From contig NW_026647264.1 of the NCBI RefSeq assembly GCF_950295315.1, positions 140,134 through 204,133 on the forward strand: a stretch of 64,000 bases of DNA, in the 5' to 3' direction. The stretch is from Erinaceus europaeus. Lineage: Eukaryota; Chordata; Mammalia; Eulipotyphla; Erinaceidae. Position 1 is the stretch's first letter. Every line of letters begins with the position of its first letter. The position numbers and the translations under genes are program-made. The notes below the pieces were generated by a model. It worked only from the letters and a program-made list of their open reading frames with translations, was not told where the DNA came from and did no database searches. Below are positions 1 to 11,893 of the stretch, one piece after another.

Positions 1-149
1 GATCAGTGTCTCCTGCCCGAGCTCAGTTCTCCATGCCTCTGCAACTCAGCTCCGTCTGCTGTTTAAAGTCACTGGCAGGCCTGTCTCCCAGCTGTGTCCT
101 CTTGGCAGGAGGAAGCCAGGGCTGAGTTCACCTCTGATATTATGCCATA

Positions 150-250
150 TACCCCTATGGTAGGTGAGGAGCAGTGATTATGCCTGTTTTCCCAGTAGAG
201 AAACAGAGGCTCAGAGATGGCTGGCTCTGGTCCCTTAACTAGGGACTTGC
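150..250 (-). repeat. MIR remnant
   Basis: Matches the recalled MIR complement pattern: ggtaggt..., ttttcccagtagagaaacagaggctcagaga. Confidence 0.6.
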
Positions 251-1824
251 AGTTAATTACTCCTATAACTTGGTTTAGAACTTTGCCCACACACAACCTT
301 TGGAAGGTAAAGAGAGCTAGGGTTACATAGGAGTTGCCCCCAAAGCAGGTCATCTCTGTGCCAGATTGCTGATCCTAACCAAAAAGGAGTGCTGAGGCCA
401 TTAACTATATGTCCCCGACACCAAGGAAGCCATCTTATCCCATAGAACTGATCTTTCCCAGTAAGGAGTGCTCCCAGAACCACCCCCAAGAAAGCCCTCT
501 CAGAGTGGGCCCTAGGGTTTTGCCCCATTTGTAAGCCCCCTGAGGTAGCTGTGCAGTGGCTGGATACACATGGACCCCTGGCGGGGCGGGGGGGATGACT
601 ATTGAGTCATGAACCATAGTTTTTGAGCCCTCACCTCTGCTGGAATGGGCCAAAGCTTTTGGTAGGCTCGGGCTGGGGTCACCCATGCGACAGCCCTTCT
701 AGCCCTCCCCCCCGCCCCAGCCGTGGCTCTTCTTCCTGGAGCTGGTGAGCACTGCCCAGCAGGCACGTCAGCATCAGGAAGCAGACTTGGCAAATCCACT
801 TAGCAGCTGCTAGCCGGAGCGGTAATCTTGTGCAGCCTCTTGTCCTCTGTTGTGGTAAATAACAGATAATGACATTTCCAGCCTGTATGCGTGACCCTCC
901 CCGCCCCTCCCCTCCCTTCTCAGGCTGCAGTCTCAGAACACCCCTCCACTCACACTGGCCCCATTGTGCTGTCCCATCCCCACTCTCTGTTCACTGAGCA
1001 CAGCTCGGGGTGGATTGAACCTGCCCTTTCTCCAGTCCCTCCAGTAGACGGTATCAGGGCTTCTTCCCTGAGACACCTTCTCTCCTGGGCCTCCACGCTG
1101 GTTAATCAGCCTTTCTCAGAGTGGCCTTAGCTCTTCCCCTTCCCGACCCTCTCCTCGTTTTTATCATCCCACCCCACTCTCTGTGGGAGGGATGGAGAAA
1201 CTGAGTCTGACAGAGGATGTAGCCTGCCAGGCCCTTAAACACTTCTCTGGCCAAGAGTCATGTCTCTTGGCTGGGGTGTCAGACAAGGCTGCAGTCTAGG
1301 TCTCTGGTGAGAAAGGCCTGAGCACCGGTGCACCCAGTGCCACTGCTACTTGGCCTCCGAGCAGGCTCCCTCCCTCTCCTGCCCACTGCTGCTCCTCTGC
1401 TGCTTCTTATTACTCTGACCATATCCTTGTCCCTCCTCCTGAAGTTTTCAGTGGCTCCCTACTGCTTCAAGAATAACATCTACCACTTCCTCATGGTATG
1501 GACCCTGCTGAGTTTGGTGACCTAAATGTAGTAACTGCCAGGCTGGGAGTACTGAGGCCTGGGGGCAGGCCTGACCCACCTGGCCCAGACCTGTCACTGC
1601 TCTCCTAGGAGCTCTGTCTCTGCACAGCACCAGGGTCCCTAATTGATCATTAGTCTGGTTGTTCCTGGAATGTTAAGAAGCCCTAGGGTGTTTATCCTAG
1701 TCTGATGTATTTTTCAAATAATTAGAAATCAGTTTTACCCACGGGTGTTTACTGACTTTGGAGGATATTTGCTGACACTGGGAGGGGTGTGAGGAAGGAA
1801 GAGGGTGTATTCACATAAACTGAC

Positions 1825-2190
1825 TTTTAAATTTTTTATTAATGACTTAATATTGATTTACAAAATTATAAGATAACAAGAGTGTAATTCCACACCTTTC
1901 CCACCACCAGAGTTCTGTTTCCCTATTCCCTCCATGGGAAAAGGCAGCAGGTCTCCCAAGGACACAGATATGGGTTGACTATTATTTCTATAACTATCTA
2001 TGTTTATATATATTTGCCTATTTTTTTCTGCTGTCCTGCCTTCTCTTCCTTTCTAAATCACATCTACTATTCCTGAGTGTCCTTCCTTTTTGTCCCCCCT
2101 CTTCTCTCTCTGGGTCCTAATGGAATTAGGGTTCAGAGTCCTCTGGTCCTCTTCTCCTAATATTTGTTCCTCTGTGAATATGAACCAAAA
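1825..2190 (-). repeat. L module-related repeat, older copy
   Basis: Diverged copy sharing 'aatattgatttacaaaattat', 'ccaccaccagagttctg', 'ctcccaaggacacagatatgggttgact' and 'ggaattagggttcagagtcctct' with the copy directly following it. A-rich 3' tail at its left end, so it lies on the - strand. Confidence 0.72.
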
Positions 2191-2194
2191 TTCT

Positions 2195-3005
2195 TTTTAT
2201 TGATTAATTAATTTATCTATTATTATTTTAATTTTATTAGTGACATAATATTGATTTACAAAACTGTGTGATAGATAACAGAGGTATAGTCCGTACCATT
2301 CCCCTACCATAGTTCTGTGTCCCTATCCCCTCCAGTGGAAACATCAGTAGTTCTCCCAAGGCTACAGGTCACAGACATGGGTTGACTATCATTTCTATAA
2401 CCATCTGTATTTATACACATTTGCCCATTTCTTTCTATGGTCCTGCCTTCTCTTCCTCTCTAAATCACACCTACGCCTATCACTACTTCCAAGTGTCCTT
2501 CTTTTTTTCCTTCTTCTGTCTTCAGGTCTTGCTGGAATTGGGGTTCAGAGTCCTCTAGTCACTTTCCCTTAACATTTTCCACATTTCCCCCCCCTTAGAG
2601 TATGGGCCAAAATTCTTTTGGGGATGCAGAAGATGGGAGTTCTAGCTTCTGTGATTGCTTCCCTGCTGAATACGGGCATTGGCAGGTCAATCTAAACCCC
2701 CAGCCTGTTTCTATATTTCCCTTGTCAGGTAGGGCTCTGGAAAGGTGAGGTCCCAGGACACATTGGTGAGGTTGTCTGCTCAGGAAAGTCAGGATGGAAT
2801 CATAGTAGCATCTGCAACTTGGTGACTGAAAGGCAGTAAGATATAAAGCAGGACAAAATAATTAATAAACAGAAGCCAAAAGGTAGGAATTGAGCAGATG
2901 AGAATAGGGATCTAAGGGTGGAAAGAAGCTAGGAAGTTTATTTTAGGTATGTTCCTAACTAAAATTAACTTTAATAATTCTTGCTTGAACTTGATAGCTA
3001 GCATG
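2195..3005 (-). repeat. L module-related repeat, second tandem-like copy
   Basis: Second copy of the same older subtype, longer at the 5' side, including the 'gattgcttccctgctgaatacgggcattgg' region shared with all L modules. The two adjacent copies in the same orientation suggest one inserted in or next to the tail of the other. Confidence 0.72.
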
Positions 3006-3407
3006 GAGAGAGAGAAGGACCTCAGTGCACCTCCCATGCGGTGCCCAGGCTGGAACCCAGACTGAGCTCGCAGCCAGACACACACCCTACCTAGTGAGTT
3101 CTCTCTCCAGCCCGGGACAGCTCTTCCAAGACAGTCTGCTCCCATCACAGATTTCATTGTGTCCAAAGCCCCTCACCTCCACTCTGTTGGCATCACTGCT
3201 GTCCATCTTACTGGCCAGACTGGCATCTAGCACCTTCCTCTCCTCTCCTCATGCCAGCACCTGGAGATGTCCTGGGAAAAGAGCCCCTGGGGAGGCAGAG
3301 GGTAGATTGACCACAAGAGTGACTGGGCATCCATCTTCTCAGCAAAAGCGTTCTTGCTGATACTCAGCTCTGACCATATTCCTCCGTTCCTTAGAAGCCC
3401 CCACAAG

Positions 3408-3750
3408 AGGGGCCCAGCTGGTGGCACATACATTATTATGCATGAGGACCTGGGTTCAAATCCCCAGTCTTCACGAACAGGGGGCAAGCTCCATGAGCAG
3501 GGAAGCAGTGCTGCAGGTGTCCTCTCTCTCTCTCTCTCTCTGTCTCTCTCAATCTCTCTCTCCCTCCCTCCCTCTCCCTCTCCCTCTCCACCACCACCAC
3601 CCCCCCCCCCCCGTTCTCTCTTTCTTTTCTGTCTCATAAAAAAGAGGAAAAGGAGGTGGGGAAGGGACTGGCCACCTGGAGCAGTAGAGTCATCAAACAG
3701 GCATCCAGCCCCACTGAGAACCCTGGTAGCAAAACAAACAACAAAAAACC
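3408..3750 (+). repeat. SINE-A
   Basis: Old full-length copy: ggcccagctggtggcacatac start, B box ggttcaaatcc, long CT tract (3521-3600), then 'cctggagcagtagagtcatcaaacaggcatccagcccc' and AAC-rich tail. Confidence 0.85.
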
Positions 3751-4240
3751 CTTGCAGGCTCACATATGTCTTTGGAACCCCAACTCTGCAGCACACTGTG
3801 CCCCCACTGAACCTCCTCCCTTCCTAGCTAATCTGCACAAGGCACCTGCCAGCCTTGGGGATTTAAATACCAACAACAGTATTCTTTCCCCTAAGAGCCA
3901 TGGTGAATTAGGTGCACAGTCATGGAGAGACAGGTACAGTGGGATACATTCCATGCCTCTCACTGTGGGGGTGCACAGGGGGAGAGCTGGTGCCTCCTTG
4001 GGCGAACACAAGGAAGGAGTCATGATGGGGGAGACATTTGAGTTCCTGAAGTATATGCAGAAATCCCCTTGATCTGAGGCATAGCCTGGGCCATGGTATG
4101 AGGTTCCTGGAATGCTGAGCAGACAGTGAAGCTCGAGGGGGGATTGTGAGCTTAGAGCCGCTTTCTTTTTCTTCATCTTTTTAAATTCTTTTCTCCCTCC
4201 TTCTCTCCTTCTTTCTCCTCCCCCCCCCCTTATCCTTCCA

Positions 4241-4510
4241 TTTCTTTTTTTGCCACTAGGATTATCACTGGGGCTCAGTGTCTGGGGGATGAACCCCCAC
4301 TCCCAGTGATCATATATATTTTTTCTTTTTGTTTATTTTTTCATTCTGATAGAGACAGAGAGAAACAGGAAAGGGATAGGAGAGAGGAAAAGGGAGGAGG
4401 GAGAAGGAGAGAGGCTGCTCATGAAGTCTCCCCCCTCCTTCAGGTGGGAAGCAGGGTCCTTGCACATAGTAGTGTGTGAGCTCCACCAGGTGCACCACCA
4501 CCTGGCCCCT
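4241..4510 (-). repeat. SINE-A
   Basis: Complement order: tgccactaggattatcactggggctcagtg ... aggtgcaccaccacctggcccc. Confidence 0.85.
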
Positions 4511-5479
4511 GTACACCTGCTTTCTAGTCTCTCTGCCCCTCAGCCAACTCCCTCCTGTGACCTCTGCTAGTTCAGGGCCTTAGTAGTAGGGTCGTAGGAA
4601 GCATTTTCTGAATGCTCCTGACATCATTTGCTCTAAATGCTGACCAATTCTCAGGGAAGGAAAAGTGGACAGGTGACAGGAGGTTCCTGCTTCCCCTTCC
4701 CCTGCAGATATCCATCCTTCCAGAGAGCAGGGTTGTGCCTTCACTGTCTTCAGGCTCAGACCATCAAACTCAGCCCAGGCTCTATGGAATTCCAGAGCCC
4801 AACTCTGCTTGACAGCGCTCCCTGAAGCGCCACTGCATGCCCACCCCAGAGGAGCAGGGTCACTTGCAGCCATTAGCTCAGGGGCTGCTGAAAGGAATGG
4901 CCAGAATGCTGACACAAACCACATGAATTGGACCTCTGGCTGCGGCTCTGAGAGCCAGGCTACTCTAATAAAGGGCGGGTCAGGTGACTGGCAGCAGCCA
5001 TACCCCGGGCTGAGGAGTTATCTGTGGGAGGCTCTGGCCCAGGGCTTCCAGAAAGCAGAGGTTGCTTATGCAACCAGGTTATGCCAGGGGAGCTGCCTCT
5101 GCCTGGGGCTTTCAGTCCTCCCACCCCACCCCCACCCCCCAGTTCCTGTTCCCAGCACAGCCGATGCCTGTCTCGGGAGGTGGGCTGCCATTTTAATCTT
5201 CTCACTGCACTGTCATGGGACAGCTCCGTCCACATGCTGTCTCCCAGTGTCATCCACTCCCTGGGCCCCATCAGCCTCCTTCTCAGTAGGTGGGTGTGTG
5301 TGTGTGTGTGGGGTGTCTTAGAGAGTCAGAGGAAAAATCAGTCTCAGCCCCCCCCTACCCTAAGTGACAAAAGCCACCCAGTGTTCTGCCCCAGCTGTGT
5401 CATTGCTGGTGCACAGCCTGTAGAAAAGCTTCATGCTGTGCTGGGCATGTAGTCTGGGTTATATAAGCCCCTGCTTTCA

Positions 5480-5705
5480 TTAGCATGGAGTGGGATCCCC
5501 TCCCTGGTTCTGCCACCTCATTACAGAGACTTGGCCAAGCCACCCCACACCTTCCCGCCTTTGATCCCTCATCTACGACATCCAGATCATAAAGCCTCCC
5601 TCACCAGGCCATTGTGAAAGTAAACAAGATTGAATGCAATAGCGATAATGTGTGTTGAGTGCTGAGCGAGGTGCCAGGCGTGGACTAAGTGCTCAATAAA
5701 TGGTG
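5480..5705 (+). repeat. MIR element
   Basis: Good MIR pattern: tggttctgccacctcatta, gacttggccaagccacc, tccctcatctacgac, cctccctcaccaggccattgtgaaag, and the end aagtgctcaataaatg. An ancient mammalian SINE. Confidence 0.8.
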
Positions 5706-6017
5706 GCCATTACCAGCGTTATGAGTTGTAACTCTAAGTAGCCAGGAGGCAGGGAGCAAGACGGATGAGCACTTGCTTTCTCCACCACCTGGCTCTGCCC
5801 CTGAGCCAACTCCCTCTCTGCCAGTGTGGAAGCAGAATGTAGTCAGCCTCCTCCGTGTGACACGGTGGTCCTGGGAGACAAGGAATGTGTGTATGTGTGT
5901 CACTTCCTGTGGTCTGGACAGAGTCACTAGACCTGCAGTGGGGAGTCTGACGGACATGATTTTAGGGCTTTGGGGTCTCAGGGTCCAAGGTGACAAGTGG
6001 GGCACAGAAATAGGGTC

Positions 6018-6328
6018 CTGGGGCTGGGTGGTGGTACACTGAGTTGAGCGTACACATTACCATGCTGAATGATGATCTGGTTTAAGCCCTGGGTCCCCAC
6101 CTTCAGGTGTGTATGGGGGGTGGCGGGGTGGGGGGGAACGTCACAAGTAGTGAAGCAGAGCTGTAGGTATTATTTTCTCTCTCCCTCTCTGGTTCTCCCC
6201 CCCTCTCAATTTCTCTGTCCTATCAGAGAAAAAGAAGTGGAAAAAATGGCCACCCAGAGTGATGGATTCATTATGCAGGCACCAAGCCCCAGCAATAACC
6301 TTGGTGACAATTAAAAAAATAATAATAT
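6018..6328 (+). repeat. SINE-A
   Basis: ggggctgggtggtggtacac start, full body, 'ccaagccccagcaataacc' and AAT tail. Followed within a few bases by a SINE-B. Confidence 0.88.
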
Positions 6329-6329
6329 G

Positions 6330-6495
6330 TGGTCCGGGAGGTGGTGCAGTGGCTAAGGCACTAGACTCTCAAGCATGAGGTCCCAAGTTCAATCCCCGGC
6401 AGCACATGTACCAGAGTGATGTCTGGTTCTCTCTCTCTCTCTCCTATCTTTCTCATTAATAAATAAAATATTTAATAATAATAATAATAATAAGA
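6330..6495 (+). repeat. SINE-B, type copy
   Basis: tRNA-like head ggtccgggaggtggtgcagtgg (A-box position), caagttcaatcccc (B-box position), then cagcacatgtaccagagtgatgtctggttctctct and an ATAAATAAA/AAT tail. A family distinct from SINE-A in body sequence. Confidence 0.88.
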
Positions 6496-7080
6496 TGATT
6501 TTTTTAAAGTAGGGTTGTTTAGGACTGGAAAGAATGCCTGAGGGCCTCAGGGTTCTAATCCCAGGGGAACTTGCCAGGTATGGGGGGAACAGGGTGTGTT
6601 GCGCACTTATTGGGGAAATCTATAAGGTGGGGGGCAGGGCTGTGTTGTGGGGCTCCAGCTCTCTTCTTCCTCCCCCCCCCCCATAAGCTGGCTCAGTGCC
6701 CAGTGAGCCCTGAGCTACCTGCAGGGCAGGGAGATTCCCAGAGTGCTGTGCACATGAAGTCCTGCTAGAACCCTTTTCAGAGGATCAGCAAGTCCTTTAG
6801 TACAATGCCATCTCATCCCCATGCATCCCTGAGGAAGTTCCAGCCACTGCTAGTCTCCATATCAGGTCCCTCTAGACCCCCAAGCTCCCCTTAGATGTTT
6901 AGCAGAGGCAAGTGTGGGGCCCCATGAGCCCCTTGACCACAGCTGGTCGGGCTACTTCTCCCTCTCCAGCAAGACTTCAGAGCACCATCATGTCACTATT
7001 CAGGCTCTCTTCCATGTTCTTCTCTAGTGCTATTTGACATTTCTGACTAATATTCCTTGCTTTTTTTAAATGCACATAAT

Positions 7081-7285
7081 GAGGGCCAACAGAATAGTTC
7101 ACTTGAATAGTGTACCTGCTTTGCTACACACACAACCTGGGCTTGAGCCCAGTCCCCACTGCACTGGAGGAAGCTTCCGTGCTGTGAGGTCTTCCACTTT
7201 CTCCCTCTCCTTTTGTCTCTCTCTGTATCTATCTCTGGGAACGTTGGCCCAGAGTGGTGAAGCTCCTGAGAGAAAAACAACAAAA
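7081..7285 (+). repeat. SINE-D, type copy
   Basis: gggccaacagaatagttcacttg, gctttgctacacacacaacctgggcttgagccc, cactggaggaagcttccgtgctgtg, then a CT-rich part and AAC tail. Flanked by aaatgcacataat at 7068-7080 and 7286-7298. Confidence 0.85.
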
Positions 7286-7756
7286 AAATGCACATAATCA
7301 TAAAACAACAATAACTACAACAACAATAAAAACAACAAGGGCAGCAAAAAGGAAATGAATATTTTTTTAATGCACCGACTGCTGAATGCACGCCTCCTTC
7401 TGGAGCCCTGGAGGTTCTGACATGCCCTCAGAGGAGAGGGGTCCCCAGTGAAGTCAGACTGGTGCCATGTAGTAGTGTCTGCAGACACATAAAAGGCACA
7501 CTCTGACCAGCAGGGGATATCTAGGTCCTTGGCAGGACCAGTTCTGGTAAGCTGTCTCAGAGGGCCTTCTACAACCCTCTGGGGTCGATGCCTTCCATGT
7601 CTGTGTGCATAATCCTTTCTCACACGCTTCTGCGTTGGTAAGCTCCTGTCTTTTTGCTATCTTACTGCCACCAGGACTTCACTGAGTCTTCTTGTCGGTG
7701 CAGTTTCACCACTCATGATGAACTTTTCCCCTTTTTTTTTTTCCAGGTAAAGAATG

Positions 7757-8345
7757 AAAGATAAGAGAGGGAGGGAGACACCAGTGTGTCCTGGAGCCCC
7801 GCTTCCCCAGAGCCCCACCCCACCAGGGAGAGAGAGGCAGGCTGGGAGTACGGATCAACCTGCCAACGTCCATGTTCAGCGGGGAAGCAATTACAGAAGC
7901 CAGACCTTCCACCCTCTGCATCCCACAATGACCCTGGGTCCATACTCCCAGAGGGTTAAAGAATAGGAAAGCTACCAGGGAAGGAGATGGGATACGGAGC
8001 TCTGGTGGTGGGAACTGTGTGGAGTTGTACCCCTCTTATCCTATGGTTTTTGTCAGTGTTTCTTTTTTTAAAAAAAATTTTCACATTTATTCATTTTCCC
8101 TGTTGTTGCCCTTGCTGTTTTTCATTGTTGTTGTGGTTATTGTTGTTGTTTTTATTGATGTTGTCATTGTTGGATAGGACAGAGAGAAATGGAGAGAAGA
8201 GGGGAAGACAGAGAGGGGGAGAGAAAGACAGACACCTGCAGACCTGCTTCACCGCCTGTGAAGTGACTCCCCTGCAAGTGGGGAGCCAAAGGCTTGAACC
8301 AGAATCCTTACACAGGTAGTGTTTCCTTTTTATAAATAAAAATTT
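7757..8345 (+). mobile_element. L module with nested SINE-A in its tail
   Basis: The + strand L module runs 7757 to about 8068 and resumes with 'ttcctttttataaataaaaattta' at about 8322-8345. Between lies a - strand SINE-A (8078-8316). The 'agtgtttc' at 8055-8062 and 8318-8325 is part of the SINE's target duplication. Confidence 0.82.
8078..8316 (-). repeat. SINE-A nested in L module
   Basis: Young copy: ttgttgcccttg tail region, acctgcagacctgcttcaccgcctgtgaagtgactcccctgcaagtggg, B-box complement; it lacks the outermost A-box part. Confidence 0.88.
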
Positions 8346-8500
8346 AAAGAGAGAGAGAGAATCAGAGAGAGCAGGAGAGACACCACAGCACTGATCTTGA
8401 AGCTTCCCCTTTGCATGGTGCTCCCAAGAATTCAAACCCAGGTCCTTGAACATGGACAAGTGTGTGCTCTCCTAACTGAGCTATTCCCTGGCCCCAGCAT
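8346..8500 (-). repeat. SINE-A-like old fragment
   Basis: gagacaccacagcactgatcttgaagcttcccc, ttcaaacccaggtccttgaaca, ctaactgagctattccctggccccagc. Confidence 0.7.
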
Positions 8501-8744
8501 TTTTCAGTCTTGGCCAGACTCAAAATTCTGTCCATGCAGGCCCCTATTTGCCCCCCCCCCACTTCCACCACCACAGATACTGTGTCTCAGGTGCATCTTA
8601 GCACCTCACCCTAAAGCATAACAGCTACCCACTGTGACCTCCCAGAATGCCCACTGAGTAAATTCCTGGCAGCTGTGTACCCTGTCTCATATGGTCACTT
8701 CATTTATGTATTATTGGGTTTGCTGGTGTTTTGAGACTTCTTAA

Positions 8745-8890
8745 ACTTTGTTTATTTGGGTAGAGACAGAAATCAACTGGAAAATGTAAGACAGAGAGGG
8801 AGAGAGACACCTACAGCACTGCTTCACCTCTTGTCAAGCTTTCCCCCTGCAGGTAGGGAATAGGGACTTGAACCCAGGTCCTTGTGGTTT
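8745..8890 (-). repeat. SINE-A fragment
   Basis: tagagacagaaatcaactgg ... cacctacagcactgcttcacctcttgtcaag ... ttgaacccaggtccttg. Confidence 0.75.
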
Positions 8891-9058
8891 TGAGACTTCT
8901 TTCCTCTCTGCTTCTGACTGACTGGCCTCTCCATAGCCCTTTGCCTTAGCTTCCTTCTGAGCCAATGCCTGCCAGCCACACTGCATGCCCCTCAGGCTCT
9001 GTCCAAACTAACCCTTCTTCCCCCTCCCTTCTTGTTTGACTTAAAGAGAGGCAGAAAG

Positions 9059-9350
9059 GGGGGCTGGGTGGTAGCACAGCGGGTTAAGTGCATATGGCGC
9101 AAAGCAAAAGGGCCTGTGTAAGGATCCCGATTCAAGCCCCCAGTTCCCCACAAGCAGTGAAGCAGGTCTGCAGGTGTCTATCTTTCTCTCCTTCTCTCTG
9201 TCTTCCCCTCCTCTCTCCATTTCTCTCTGTCTTATCCAACAACAGCTATAACAACAATAACAACTACAACAAACGCAACAAGGGCAACAAGATAGGAAAA
9301 ATAGACTCCAGGAGCAGTGTATTTATGGAGCCCCAGCAGTAACCCTGGGA
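9059..9350 (+). repeat. SINE-A with AAGGG-expanded tail
   Basis: gggctgggtggtagcacagcgggttaagtg ... ctccaggagcagtgtatttatggagccccagcagtaaccctggg; its tail has become the pentanucleotide repeat. Confidence 0.92.
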
Positions 9351-9530
9351 GGGGAAAGGAAAGGGAAGGGAAGGGAAGGGAAGGGAAGGGAAGGGAAGGG
9401 AAGGGAAGGGAAGGGAAGGGAAGGGAAGGGAAGGGAAGGGAAGGGAAGGGAAGGGAAGGGAAGGGAAGGGAAGGGAAGGGAAGGGAAGGAAAGGGAAGGG
9501 AAGGAAAGGAAAAAGAAAAGAGAGGCAAAA
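9351..9530. repeat. (AAGGG)n microsatellite
   Basis: About 25 uninterrupted AAGGG units (9361-9488), flanked by AAGGA/AAAGG variants. It has grown from the A-rich tail of the SINE-A at 9059-9350. The purine-only strand could form G-quadruplex or triplex structures. Long frames through it on both strands are artefacts. Confidence 0.97.
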
Positions 9531-10130
9531 AGTATCGTGAAGCCCCCCACCCCCACCCCCTTCTCACCCCCAGTAGTAACACTGAAGAAAAACCAGGACC
9601 AAAAGAACAGGGATGAGAGGCTGGGAGGAAGAAGGGACAGCCATCTCTGCACCCCCTCCCCCAGCCCAGACAGTCTGGCAACTTCATTCTGCCTGAAGCA
9701 CCTCCTCTCTGTCCCCAGTCAGACACATGCAGCAGGGCACAAGCAGAGAGGCTTCAGAGCCACATCCAAGTGGATTCCTTATTATGCACCCTGTGAATGT
9801 TAATCATCAGGGGCTGCTTCTGCTGCCTTTTTATAGTCCGCCTCTCCACTCAGGGCTGTGCTGGCTGTGTGTGTGAGTGGCAGGTGAAGAGAGAGGGGAG
9901 GGAAGGGAGGGAGGGAAGGAGAGGGCTTTGGGAAGCCAGTCTGAAACATGCAGAGCTGGCTTTCAAGGGTCCTAGGGACTGTAGCCTGGGTGGCTCATCT
10001 GAGGGAGAAAGCAGGCCTCCTAGGCAGTGGTGGTGGGGGGTTAGGTGGGTGTCTAAGTGGTAGAGCACTTGCCCTGCACTGCCTCACATGACAGAGTAGT
10101 GCTCCTGTCTATGCTTTTCATAAAAAAAAA

Positions 10131-10215
10131 AAAAGAGGGGGTAGTTAACATAATGGTTATGCAAAGAAACTCTCATGCCCAGAGTCTTTTAGAAAGAAAG
10201 TCCCAGGCTCAAGGA
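10131..10215 (+). repeat. SINE-C head fragment
   Basis: agttaacataatggttatgcaaagaaactctcatgcccagagtc resembles the SINE-C head; diverged 3' of that. Confidence 0.5.
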
Positions 10216-10699
10216 AATAGGGAGGCTTCCGTCTTCTTCTGGAGACCTGGGCAAAAACAGGCAGTCTGGCCCCTCGCGGTGAAGATGCTTAACTATCTCA
10301 ACCAGAACAGGGGAAGGCTGGAGTCTTCTTGGCAGACACCAGAGTGGGAAGTGGAGAGACTGGTCTTCCTCTTGAAACTCTTCTCTGGCTGCCTCCAGGT
10401 TTTTGTCTCAGCCCCAGACAAAAAACCAGACATGGGAGCTGGCATTTAAGGTTGTAACTCTCAGTGTTGCAGATGGTCAGGGCTCAGGTCAGCAGGCCTT
10501 CACCCTTTGGGGCCCCAGCATGGAAGTGTCCTAGTGCATGGGAGGGGGCCCCTGGCTGGCATCACTCCAACTTGAGATGGGGGAGTTTGACTTAGTCTGT
10601 CCTCTACAGGGGCTGGGGGTTCTAGAAGCCAGCCTTGCCTTCACCCCACTGGGGAGGCTGACAGCTTGTCTGAGTATCCTGTCTGGGTAACCACCATCA

Positions 10700-11100
10700 G
10701 CCCATCCCAAACACAAATGTCCCATGGGGTTCATAACCCATCTCCTCATCAGTAAATTACTTAGCCTCATACTCCTCACTTATAAAACAGGGACAGTGGG
10801 CTGGAGAAACGGCATGATGGTTTTGCAAAACAGCTTTCATGCCTGAGGCTCTGAGGTCCCAGGTTCAGTCCTAAGCACCACCATAAGCCAGAGCTGAGTA
10901 GTGTTCAACATGTTTCTCTCTATATCTCTCTTATTAAAATGAAAGAAATGCAGATAATATTTAAAATACATAAATCAGGGACAATGACACCTACCTCATC
11001 AGGAAATTAGGACACAGGTTAAGAAGACTCAGTGAGATTCTACGCAAAACAGCTGGGTTGGTGCTTGGTGTGGCACAAGTGCTGAGTATAATATAGAAAT
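10700..11100 (+). repeat. MIR split by a SINE-C
   Basis: MIR pattern before (ctcatcagtaaattacttagcctca...ataaaacagggaca) and after (caatgacacctacctcat...gtgctgagtataat) the SINE-C at 10796-10969. Confidence 0.75.
10796..10969 (+). repeat. SINE-C, type copy
   Basis: ggctggagaaacggcatgatggttttgc, tgaggctctgaggtcccaggttcagtcc, agcaccaccataagccagagctgag, CT-rich part, ATTAAAAT tail. Flanked by ataaaacagggaca (10782-10795) and ataaatcagggaca (10970-10983). Sits inside a MIR. Confidence 0.88.
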
Positions 11101-11399
11101 ATTATAATATATACTCCAGTCGGTAAACTGTGTAAGGTCATGTGGCAGCAGGATCTGGGTCCTAGATGCTGACTCCATGACAACAAGGCCAGTGAGGCTG
11201 GTAATGAACCTCCAAGCCAGGCTCATGAGGGAACCTGACTCTGTGACCAGAAGGGGCCCTGACCAGTGAGCAACACCAGCTGGGGGCAGGGCCAGCAGCA
11301 TTTAAGCCACAGTCAGCCAGTAAATCCTGTCTCCTGCCTATCTGTACATATGCCTTCAGCTTCTTGCTTTCTTTCTAATTTTGCTCTTACCACTCTGGA

Positions 11400-11560
11400 A
11401 TAACTTTTGAGTTAGAAAGAGTGACAAGCCCTGAAAGGGAGAGACTCCACAGCACCAAAGCTCCCTTCATTGCTGCTGTACTTCCATGTGGGGTACTGGG
11501 GGCTCAAGTCCAAGTTGGGGTCGCCATCACCCTCCTGGGTGATCTATCTCACCAACCAAC
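11400..11560 (-). repeat. Old SINE fragment
   Basis: gagactccacagcaccaaagctcccttcattgctg ... gggctcaagtccaag ... gatctatctcacc. Confidence 0.55.
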
Positions 11561-11570
11561 CTTCAACTTT

Positions 11571-11879
11571 TTTCTTTCTTTCTTTTTCTTTTTCTTTTTC
11601 TTTCTTTCTTTTTTTTTTTTGACTCCAGGGTTATTGCTGGGGCTTGGTGCCTGCACTGCTCCTGGAGGGCATTTTTCTTTTTTTTTTTTTTAATTGGATA
11701 GGACAGAGAGAAATTGAGAGAAGAAGGGGAGGGACAGAGAGACACCTGCAGACCTGCTTCACTGCTTGTGAAGTGACCCCCTGCAGGTGGGGAGCCAGGG
11801 GCTTGAACCTGGATCTTTGCATGGGTCTTTGCACTTCATACTACATGCACTTAACCCAGTGTGCTACCACCTGGCCCCA
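11571..11879 (-). repeat. SINE-A
   Basis: Complete copy; left flank ccttcaactttttt (11560-11573) and right flank ccttcagctttttt (11880-11893) form its target duplication. Confidence 0.9.
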
Positions 11880-11893
11880 CCTTCAGCTTTTTT

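Noticed and set aside
9232..9726. Long frames encoding GKGRE or FPSLP repeats
   Set aside because: Artefact of the AAGGG pentanucleotide repeat, whose 15-bp period has no stops.
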